A stretch of 5,215 nt of DNA from assembly GCA_028701415.1 (NCBI GenBank), contig JAQVQU010000071.1, positions 1,650-6,864 on the forward strand, read 5' to 3'. Position 1 is the first letter of the stretch, and every line of letters begins with the position of its first letter. This stretch comes from Clostridia bacterium (GTDB taxonomy: Bacteria > Bacillota > Clostridia > Christensenellales > DTU072). Below the pieces are notes generated by a model that was given only the letters and a program-made list of their open reading frames with translations, did not search any database and had not been told where the DNA came from. A program made the position numbers and the translations under genes. This document shows, one piece after another, positions 1-5,062 of this stretch.

Positions 1-1127
1 GCTATATATGCGGGAATATACTCTATTGTAATCTTTTTAACTGCTTTTATTCCTTTATCTGTCTTTTCTTTGATGGCTTGTTTTTTTATTGTCTCCATTG
101 CGGTAACAAGTTCCATAGCAAAAGCTCTCTTATCTTCTTCAGAAACAGCCTCCGGCCCATATATTTCTAAAATATCCCTTACTAACGAGGGTTTAACGCT
201 TGGGAGAGGGATAGTTTTTCCGCCCGGTCCAGGCCCATCAATTTTCTCTCGAGATTTCAAATTGACAATTTTAAACTGCTTTAATAAATACTGAGTCAAG
301 AAAATAGAGGCGACGAAAACAAGAAAAAGCGTGATTATGTTGCTATAGACAGCAGACTCAAAACTACTTATAGTACTCGCAAGCCAACCACCCGTCTGTT
401 CGGCATACTCGCTAATTACTATCGTAAAGTTAATAATGAAGTGTACTATCATGCCCGGGATTATTGAACCCGACTTTACGGCTAAATATGTGATTATTAT
501 GCCTCCAACTGCAGCCGGAACAAGTTGCGGTATATTTTGATGTAATATTCCGAAACATATTCCAACAAATAAAATTTTGAATTTATCACTTTCCTTATTA
601 AAAACGGCTAAGAATAAACCTCTGTCGGTAAGCTCCTCAAAAATCGCAGGAAACATACAAGTGGTAATAATTTCCATTATCAATATCTCAGGTGTACGGT
701 AAAGTGTCCCTACCCCATTTGGATATTGATAGCCAACACCCTCAAGAATCATAGCCCAAATAACTGAAGTTCCTGTATTTAAAACGGAGACTGAAAGGCC
801 TATTACTATGGCCATGACATAAGCTACCGGAGGTATTTTATGATTAACTCTAAAATCAACAAGAAATTCTTTAAAATTAGAGCTGATCAAAAATCGATAC
901 ATTACCACAGGGATTATTCCCATAAATACAACTTGAATTAAGAAGGAAAAAACCCAGGAACCAACATTGTCCGACAGGGGAAGAAGGGAGCTGATCGCCC
1001 TGACCAGCATCAACCCTAAAATTGGGACGACTAACATTATTGAAAGCCGCAGAGTCTTCTTTGAGGGAGACAAATCCGGCTTGAATTTTTGTTCCTTTTC
1101 TTCTTTTGTTTTTTTACCTATCATCAT
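1..1127 (-). CDS. CPBP-family intramembrane metalloprotease, copy 2 of a tandem pair (3' end beyond window)
   Basis: I translated this from the reverse complement: 375 complete codons from an ATG at 1127, with no stop before the window edge, so the C-terminus is missing. The three CPBP (Abi/CAAX protease, Rce1-like) motifs are present in order: FEELTDRG at about residues 163-170 (paired glutamates E164/E165 and R169), FGILH at 192-196, and HFIIN at 229-233. About seven or eight hydrophobic segments lie between residues 28 and 282. In the family these glutamates and histidines form the active site inside the membrane; known members cleave prenylated or bacteriocin-related peptides or act as scaffolds. 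The substrate here is unknown. After the last membrane segment comes a hydrophilic tail of at least 93 residues with a GPGPGG hinge (298-303) and a lysine-rich end. It starts 63 bp after the stop of the neighbouring CPBP gene, so co-transcription is likely. A weak GAGAG lies about 10 nt before the ATG pair; an in-frame TTG at 1157 is a less likely start. The residue before the motif arginine is Asp rather than the usual aromatic. Confidence 0.88.
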   Translation of the reverse strand, partial: MMIGKKTKEEKEQKFKPDLSPSKKTLRLSIMLVVPILGLMLVRAISSLLPLSDNVGSWVFSFLIQVVFMGIIPVVMYRFLISSNFKEFLVDFRVNHKIPPVAYVMAIVIGLSVSVLNTGTSVIWAMILEGVGYQYPNGVGTLYRTPEILIMEIITTCMFPAIFEELTDRGLFLAVFNKESDKFKILFVGICFGILHQNIPQLVPAAVGGIIITYLAVKSGSIIPGMIVHFIINFTIVISEYAEQTGGWLASTISSFESAVYSNIITLFLVFVASIFLTQYLLKQFKIVNLKSREKIDGPGPGGKTIPLPSVKPSLVRDILEIYGPEAVSEEDKRAFAMELVTAMETIKKQAIKEKTDKGIKAVKKITIEYIPAYI

Positions 1128-1190
1128 TTTCTCTAGTCTCTCAAAATTATCTATCAAAATACTACAGATTCTTCAACATTTGTAAGATTA

Positions 1191-2195
1191 TTAACTTAAA
1201 AATGTCGTAAAAATCAAAATTAATCCAAGAACTAAACACAATCCAAGTATCCATAAATCCAACAGTTTCGGAGGATTGTCTCTTACTGAGCTAACAGCTT
1301 TTTCTATTTTTTCATCCTCAGACGCTAAAGCATCCAATTTACAAGTTTCATTATTATAACATACCGATTTATCTTTTTCACTATTTTGCTCGTACGCGAT
1401 AATCTTGTTTCTGAAATTACATTCTTTCCTAAATAAAAGTATACAAAGAAATAAAATGCCACCTCCAACGATACAAAGTGCTACCATCACCATTATATTT
1501 GTAGGGGTTAATATTGCCAAGCTATTATATAATCCCCAATAAGGGAGTACTATAGCCAACAAATTATTTAACATATGGACTAGTATTCCGTAAAGAATGT
1601 TTCCTGCTTTATACCCCATATATCCCAGAACTAACCCAACTATAAACTGATGTACAAGCTGAGCCATGTTGAAATGAGAGAGAGCAAAAATCAAAGCCGA
1701 CAAAATAACCGCATATTTAATCCCCCGTTTTTTCATTGAGGATAAAAAAACTCCCCGGAACATAAACTCCTCAAATATTGGAGGAAGGATACAGATTATT
1801 ACCAATGTAATTATTACTGTGTACCAATTTTCCATTACGGGCATTGTTACACTAAGTTCCACCCCGGCCTTTTCCATAAGAGCAGAAAAACCGACCATGA
1901 TTAAATAATCTTGGGCAATAACTGCCACCGTAATAGGAATGCATAAAGCAAACAAAAGAGGACTAATTATCCCTTGTTTTAGAGGGATGGCCTCTTTGAA
2001 ACTAATGTTTCCTGCCCTCAAGTATAAAAAGATCCCAGCAGCATATGCCACTTGGGGGATAAGATATCCAAGTATAATCTTAAAAAATCCCTGCTCTGCA
2101 AAAACTAAGGGGATACTGACAAGAAGAGAGAAAATGGTTGCCCCACCGTACATAATTACAGCATCTCTAGTTTTTAGTTCTCTTTTTTCAATCAA
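1191..2195 (-). CDS. CPBP-family intramembrane metalloprotease, copy 1 of a tandem pair
   Basis: This 334-residue, very hydrophobic protein carries canonical CPBP (Abi/CAAX protease) motifs: FEEFMFRG at residues 141-148 (E142, E143, R147), FALSH at 170-174, and HMLNN at 207-211 (H207, N211). Membrane segments are visible at roughly 13-33, 38-58, 75-100, 122-140, 160-175, 180-195, 198-220 and 232-255. Unlike a minimal CPBP protein of about 220-280 residues, it continues with a charged linker of about 55 residues (256-310) and a final hydrophobic helix (311-333) ending right at the stop. The start is a TTG at 2195, chosen because AGAGG sits 7 nt upstream and no ATG or GTG occurs in frame before the upstream stop; the next ATG is codon 15. 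It follows the yycJ-like gene by 123 bp without an obvious terminator and precedes a related CPBP gene by 63 bp. Membrane proteolysis is inferred from the family; the target is unknown and could be a peptide, a prenylated protein or an anti-sigma factor. Confidence 0.92.
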   Translation of the reverse strand: MIEKRELKTRDAVIMYGGATIFSLLVSIPLVFAEQGFFKIILGYLIPQVAYAAGIFLYLRAGNISFKEAIPLKQGIISPLLFALCIPITVAVIAQDYLIMVGFSALMEKAGVELSVTMPVMENWYTVIITLVIICILPPIFEEFMFRGVFLSSMKKRGIKYAVILSALIFALSHFNMAQLVHQFIVGLVLGYMGYKAGNILYGILVHMLNNLLAIVLPYWGLYNSLAILTPTNIMVMVALCIVGGGILFLCILLFRKECNFRNKIIAYEQNSEKDKSVCYNNETCKLDALASEDEKIEKAVSSVRDNPPKLLDLWILGLCLVLGLILIFTTFLS

Positions 2196-2202
2196 GATTA
2201 AA

Positions 2203-2207
2203 CCTCT
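2203..2207 (-). promoter_or_regulatory. Ribosome binding site that decides a TTG start
   Basis: On the minus strand AGAGG lies 7 nt before the TTG at 2195. The same AGAGG with the same 7-nt spacing precedes the ATG of the phosphoribosyltransferase gene (4907-4911), which supports the TTG as the true start of the CPBP protein. Confidence 0.7.
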
Positions 2208-2318
2208 ATTACTTGTTTTTTCTCTCCTTCCAGTATGGCTTTTTTCTTAATTCACTTATATGAATCTATAAAGAAACCAGCCACCAAAAGGCATCTTAAC
2301 AAGCCAGTCAAATAGTCT

Positions 2319-3113
2319 CTAAGTAATAGCACAACCAACTGTTTCCGTTACTTTGTGCTGCCACGCTATTTTTGCAAAGTAGTCAGTTCCCAGCTCTGCG
2401 CCACTCTTATTTAGTACAGAAAGAAGAGTCTCTCCCGTCTTCTGCCTTGTGTTATTATTCTCACTTAGGTGCCCTAATATAAACTTATTGGTACCTTTAT
2501 TGAGCATTTCAAGGACAGCCTCCGCGCAATCATAATTTGAGAGATGCCCATAATCTGATCCTATTCTCTTTTTTAAAAATGCTGGATAAGGCCCACATTT
2601 AAGCATTTCTGGATCATAGTTACTTTCAAGCATTACTAGCCCTGCTCCGGTCGAAATATCAAACAATTCAAGTGGAACACTTCCAAGGTCTGTCGCATAA
2701 ACTGCCTTTGAGTCCTTGTCTGTAATCATATATCCTACTGGGGCTACTGCATCATGCGGAGTTGAAAAGGAACGAATTTCCATATCTCCTAAGGTAAGAA
2801 TTTCCCCTTGTTCGTAGCAAACTCCATCAAAGTGCCCTAATATCTCCTCGATCCGAGGCATAGCTTCATACCTTGCATATATTGGAATTTCGCATGTATT
2901 TGACAGTGTTCTTGCCGACTTAATATGGTCTATGTGCTCATGAGTAATTATTACTCCAGTTATGTCCTCTATCTTAACATCTATGGAGAAAAGCCTCTTT
3001 CTGAGTTCGCTAAAGCACAAACCGCAATCAATAAGAAACTTATATTTCTCATTGCTTACGAGTACTGAGTTGCCCTTGCTTCCAGAGGCCAGAGGGGTAA
3101 AAGAAATGCTCAT
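2319..3113 (-). CDS. yycJ: MBL-fold metallo-hydrolase of the YycJ/WalJ/VicX family
   Basis: This is a complete 264-residue protein, the usual length for YycJ/WalJ. The N-terminal SGSKGNS (10-16) is the family's signature opening. The metallo-beta-lactamase motif THEHIDH (57-63) supplies H58, H60, D62 and H63. Further expected ligand or active-site positions are H120 in STPHDA, D142 in TDLG, the ESNYDPEML block at 163-171, GHLSN at 189-193 and GHLSENNNT at 214-222. Family members are cytoplasmic metal-dependent hydrolases; the B. subtilis homologue has been reported as a DNA 5'-3' exonuclease-like protein linked to cell-wall and mismatch-repair phenotypes. The gene usually sits at the end of the walRK (yycFG) operon, but here its visible neighbours are a DUF2156 gene and CPBP proteases. 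The ATG at 3113 has GGAG only 4 nt upstream, a slightly short spacing. A TATAAT box upstream suggests its own promoter. The family assignment is firm; the biochemical role is inferred. Confidence 0.93.
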   Translation of the reverse strand: MSISFTPLASGSKGNSVLVSNEKYKFLIDCGLCFSELRKRLFSIDVKIEDITGVIITHEHIDHIKSARTLSNTCEIPIYARYEAMPRIEEILGHFDGVCYEQGEILTLGDMEIRSFSTPHDAVAPVGYMITDKDSKAVYATDLGSVPLELFDISTGAGLVMLESNYDPEMLKCGPYPAFLKKRIGSDYGHLSNYDCAEAVLEMLNKGTNKFILGHLSENNNTRQKTGETLLSVLNKSGAELGTDYFAKIAWQHKVTETVGCAIT

Positions 3114-3152
3114 TTTTCTCCGATTGTCTTATTTCATATAGATCGTCCACTT

Positions 3153-3166
3153 TTATTGCGCAATAA
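3153..3166. repeat. Perfect 14-bp palindrome in the yycJ leader
   Basis: TTATTGCGCAATAA is a perfect palindrome lying about 40 nt before the yycJ start and about 38 nt downstream of the candidate -10 box. It could be a dimeric-repressor operator placed as a downstream roadblock. I do not recognise the regulator. Confidence 0.5.
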
Positions 3167-3199
3167 CAGTTAGTGGGGAAATAATGGGGGGGTATTCTT

Positions 3200-3221
3200 T
3201 ACTATTATATGAGGAATAGTA
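3200..3221. promoter_or_regulatory. Candidate yycJ promoter inside an inverted repeat
   Basis: On the minus strand a consensus TATAAT -10 box occupies 3209-3204, about 90 nt before the yycJ ATG. It overlaps a 7-bp inverted repeat, TACTATT / AATAGTA, with an 8-bp spacer. No good -35 hexamer lies 16-18 bp upstream (best is CAGTCG-like), so the promoter may need an activator, or may be a chance TATAAT in AT-rich DNA. The repeat placement would suit an operator that blocks RNA polymerase. The spacing was read by eye. Confidence 0.4.
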
Positions 3222-3260
3222 TATCACGACTGGGGGTTTTAGAAAAGCATACCTTAGGCC

Positions 3261-3291
3261 AAAAATATCCCCTTAAGAGCCTTTTAAGAAG
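3261..3291 (-). terminator. Candidate Rho-independent terminator after the DUF2156 gene
   Basis: On the minus strand CTTCTTAA pairs with TTAAGGGG (8 pairs, two of them G-U) around a 7-nt loop, followed by ATATTTTT. It begins about 24 nt past the stop codon at 3315. The stem is AT-rich and the U-tract is interrupted, so its strength is uncertain, but its position just after one gene and before the next promoter candidate is appropriate. Confidence 0.45.
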
Positions 3292-3314
3292 CAAAAAGAA
3301 AATTTTTCATATAG

Positions 3315-4250
3315 CTATTTGGAGACTCTTCTAGCTGAAAAAAGTTTAGCCATTTGGACAGGATAGTAGCTTTCCTTGGATTGCTTAAGGCCAGGTATAC
3401 CCATATCTTCCTGTTTATTAATGTATCTTACTTCTTGGAAATGAGTTTTACAGTATAAATTATCTAAAAAGGGATAAATTCCCCTGTAATTAATATCTCC
3501 TTTTTCGAAATATAGTCCACCAATCCCATTAGGCAAAATCTCTCCGGCTGCAAATCCTACAATTCTTCCATCAATAACTAAAACATCTGCCTTTACGTTG
3601 AAAAAGGGGTAATCATCGAGAATTCGCCCAATAGCAATAATCTCCGTTTCAGAGGTACTCTTTATGTAGTCGAGCGTTTCGTGATGACCAGAGATATGTT
3701 CTTCCTTTATCTCCTTTTCGTTTTCAAAACGAACCTCCATATTCAATCTAAAAAGATCGAAAATGCCCTTCCTGTCTTCCTCACTTCCATTATATTCCCT
3801 GTAATTAAAAGAATATTTAAAACCATTAATATAATTTCTTTTTGCGTGGTACCTCTTTCCTTTTAAATCAATCATATCTTCAGGAAGATACAAATACTCA
3901 CTTCTATCCGGCCAATATCTAAGTTCAAACCCCTCATCTTTCAACACTTCCGCCTGCCACGAATTAACCTGAGATATTACTCTTGTTCCGTGGGATTCCA
4001 AGGCCTCAACTGCCTTCAAAAAATTTTCCTCTTTTTTTACAAGAGGAGCCATAAATATTCTTCGCCCAGCTTCGCATCTGTAGGCAATTAAGATAAAATC
4101 TTTGTCAATATGGGCACACACATCATGGTTTTCTGGCCAAGCATATAGGGTCGTCTTTGAAAAAATTGTATCATCTGAAAGGCCCGTTTTCAAAAAATCG
4201 TATATTACTCCAGCATTATTTTTGTCCAGCTTATTAAATTTTATACTCAT
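3315..4250 (-). CDS. DUF2156 / phosphatidylglycerol lysyltransferase domain-containing protein
   Basis: This is a complete 311-residue soluble protein with no signal peptide or membrane segment. The signature of the DUF2156 (LPG_synthase_C-like) family is clear: SEYLYLPEDMIDLKGKRYHA around 117-136 continuing into KRNYINGF (137-144), and the C-terminal YINKQEDMGIPGLKQSKESY (276-295) followed by YPV. The family folds as two tandem GNAT-like halves, here about 1-120 and 131-305. The name comes from the soluble domain of MprF, which moves lysine from Lys-tRNA to phosphatidylglycerol; this protein lacks the MprF membrane part, so lipid lysinylation should not be assumed. An acyl- or aminoacyl-transferase role is the most that can be inferred, with unknown substrate. 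The ATG at 4250 has only a distant AGGG about 12 nt upstream, a weak ribosome site. It lies 106 bp after the phosphoribosyltransferase gene and could share its transcript, as I see no convincing promoter between them. Confidence 0.88.
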   Translation of the reverse strand: MSIKFNKLDKNNAGVIYDFLKTGLSDDTIFSKTTLYAWPENHDVCAHIDKDFILIAYRCEAGRRIFMAPLVKKEENFLKAVEALESHGTRVISQVNSWQAEVLKDEGFELRYWPDRSEYLYLPEDMIDLKGKRYHAKRNYINGFKYSFNYREYNGSEEDRKGIFDLFRLNMEVRFENEKEIKEEHISGHHETLDYIKSTSETEIIAIGRILDDYPFFNVKADVLVIDGRIVGFAAGEILPNGIGGLYFEKGDINYRGIYPFLDNLYCKTHFQEVRYINKQEDMGIPGLKQSKESYYPVQMAKLFSARRVSK

Positions 4251-4312
4251 AAAAATATCTGTCCCTAGTTAATTAGTATTTTTCTGTTTGGTCAATATTT
4301 GTGTATCTAAAT

Positions 4313-4327
4313 GGGATTTCTTATCCC
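4313..4327. repeat. Small inverted repeat between the phosphoribosyltransferase and DUF2156 genes
   Basis: GGGAT / ATCCC arms of 5 bp flank a 5-nt loop, about 30 nt past the phosphoribosyltransferase stop. On the minus strand it is followed by ATTTAGATAC, which is not a real U-tract, so it is at best a weak terminator or an RNA processing/stability hairpin. AGATACA occurs on both sides of it on the minus strand. Confidence 0.3.
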
Positions 4328-4356
4328 TATAATCCTACCTTGTATCTGCAAAAAAT

Positions 4357-4899
4357 TTAATAAGTAAAGACTGGTATTTTTGCTAAATACTTAACATCTT
4401 TTCTATCTGCTGCCCCGCCCTCTGCTAAAACAAAGGCCTTACAGAAGATTTTTCCTCCAGCCATCTCAACAATTTTTTCCAACCCGAATAAACTTCCACC
4501 CGTGGATATTACATCGTCTACTATTGCAACTCTCTTACCTTTCAAGAGGGTAACATCATGTCCGGAAAGATAAAGCTTCTGATCATCTTTTGTGGTTATA
4601 GACTTTACCGAAGCTTCAATGCCATCTTTCATATATAGCTTCTTGCTTTTTCTTGCAACAGCATAGTATTCTTGTCCCAATTCCCGCGCAACACAATGAG
4701 CTAGCTGTAAACCTTTGCTCTCAGCAGTAATAATTACTTCTGCTCCTTCAACTATTTTTGCAAGATTTTTTGCGCAGTGTTCGGTTAAGGCCTGAGCCCC
4801 ATGAAGATTGAAAAAGGCAATAGATAAACCTTGTGCAATTTCTAGAACGGGCAATTGAACTTTTACTCCGCAAATATCGACTGTGTATTCTTTTTCCAT
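4357..4899 (-). CDS. Purine-type phosphoribosyltransferase (adenine/hypoxanthine PRTase-like)
   Basis: This 180-residue cytoplasmic protein has the type I phosphoribosyltransferase PRPP-binding motif VAIVDDVISTGGS (124-136), with the adjacent acidic pair D128/D129 and the TGG phosphate loop. An upstream AESKG block (59-63) corresponds to the ESxG pyrophosphate-loop region of adenine and archaeal-type hypoxanthine/guanine PRTases, and VARKSKKLY (81-89) matches the flexible-loop lysine region. Such enzymes convert a free purine base plus PRPP into a nucleotide and pyrophosphate (salvage). From motif layout, including the KLYLSGHDV stretch at 108-116 before the PRPP motif, it resembles Apt and the archaeal HGPRTase-like group; the base used cannot be decided by eye. 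The length (180) fits Apt (about 170-180). The start ATG at 4899 has AGAGG 7 nt upstream (4911-4907). A TATAAT promoter and a leader with possible hairpins precede it; the Dabb gene upstream is separated by a terminator, so this gene likely begins a transcription unit. Confidence 0.87.
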   Translation of the reverse strand: MEKEYTVDICGVKVQLPVLEIAQGLSIAFFNLHGAQALTEHCAKNLAKIVEGAEVIITAESKGLQLAHCVARELGQEYYAVARKSKKLYMKDGIEASVKSITTKDDQKLYLSGHDVTLLKGKRVAIVDDVISTGGSLFGLEKIVEMAGGKIFCKAFVLAEGGAADRKDVKYLAKIPVFTY

Positions 4900-4924
4900 T
4901 TCGATACCTCTATTATTAATACTT

Positions 4925-4960
4925 AAAAACCTATGGCTTGTAGGACAAGAAAAATGTCCT
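4925..4960 (-). promoter_or_regulatory. Leader region with two mutually exclusive hairpins
   Basis: On the minus strand AGGACA (4960-4955) pairs perfectly with TGTCCT (4947-4942) around a 7-nt loop. The CCTA at 4944-4941 overlaps that arm and can instead pair with TAGG (4933-4930), which is followed by TTTTT (4929-4925). The second stem is only 4 bp, so an attenuator is possible but weakly supported. It does not match a purine riboswitch I can recognise. Confidence 0.3.
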
Positions 4961-4979
4961 TTTATTTAGCTTTTTTTGA

Positions 4980-4993
4980 ATTCCATATGGAAT
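4980..4993. promoter_or_regulatory. Perfect 14-bp palindrome at the predicted transcription start (operator candidate)
   Basis: ATTCCATATGGAAT is its own reverse complement. On the minus strand it follows the TATAAT box directly, so the expected start site about 7 nt downstream falls near its centre. This is a typical position for a repressor operator controlling the phosphoribosyltransferase gene. I do not recognise the cognate regulator. Confidence 0.5.
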
Positions 4994-5022
4994 ATTATAC
5001 CAAATTTAACCTCTAATCTCTA
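4994..5022 (-). promoter_or_regulatory. Sigma-A-type promoter of the phosphoribosyltransferase gene
   Basis: On the minus strand the -10 box TATAAT occupies 4999-4994 (full consensus). A 17-bp spacer separates it from TAGAGA at 5022-5017, a 4/6 match to the -35 consensus. It sits just after the terminator of the Dabb gene and about 95 nt before the start codon at 4899. Confidence 0.6.
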
Positions 5023-5030
5023 TACAACAA

Positions 5031-5056
5031 AGAAAAACCTGCGCAGAGGGCAGGCT
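5031..5056 (-). terminator. Rho-independent terminator of the Dabb gene
   Basis: On the minus strand AGCCTGC pairs with GCAGGTT (GC-rich 5-bp core CCTGC/GCAGG extended by a G-U and an A-T pair) around a 7-nt loop, and the stem runs into TTTTTCTTTG. It starts 6 nt after the stop codon at 5063, an ideal location. Confidence 0.75.
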
Positions 5057-5062
5057 GTTCAG

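Noticed and set aside
70..294. Plus-strand open frame of 74 codons
   Set aside because: It lies wholly antisense to the CPBP copy 2 gene, resembles no family and has no ribosome site.
967..1185. Plus-strand open frame of 72 codons
   Set aside because: It is mostly antisense to the N-terminal part of CPBP copy 2 and shows no recognisable protein features.
2224..2229. Perfect AAGGAG on the minus strand upstream of CPBP copy 1
   Set aside because: No ATG, GTG or TTG follows at a workable distance; the TTG start is 28 nt away and has its own AGAGG 7 nt upstream.
1939..2250. Plus-strand open frame of 103 codons
   Set aside because: It is antisense to the CPBP copy 1 N-terminal region; the apparent hydrophobic stretches are a shadow of the membrane helices on the other strand.
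2255..2295. Twelve-codon minus-strand frame beginning ATG CCT TTT GGT between yycJ and CPBP copy 1, as a possible peptide substrate
   Set aside because: No ribosome site precedes it, it has no leader-like features, and a frame this short is expected by chance.
3681..3866. Plus-strand open frame of 61 codons
   Set aside because: It is antisense inside the DUF2156 gene and lacks any support of its own.
4267..4295. TTGACC (4295-4290, minus) with TTAACT 17 bp downstream as a promoter for the DUF2156 gene
   Set aside because: The -10 match is only 3/6, and the implied start site would be about 10 nt before the ATG, leaving the AGGG ribosome site outside the transcript.
4942..4960. AGGACA...TGTCCT hairpin read as a plus-strand terminator (followed by TTTATTT)
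   Set aside because: There is no plus-strand gene upstream that it could terminate.
4900..4990. Purine riboswitch upstream of the phosphoribosyltransferase gene
   Set aside because: The conserved three-way junction elements of the purine aptamer are absent; only simple short hairpins are visible.
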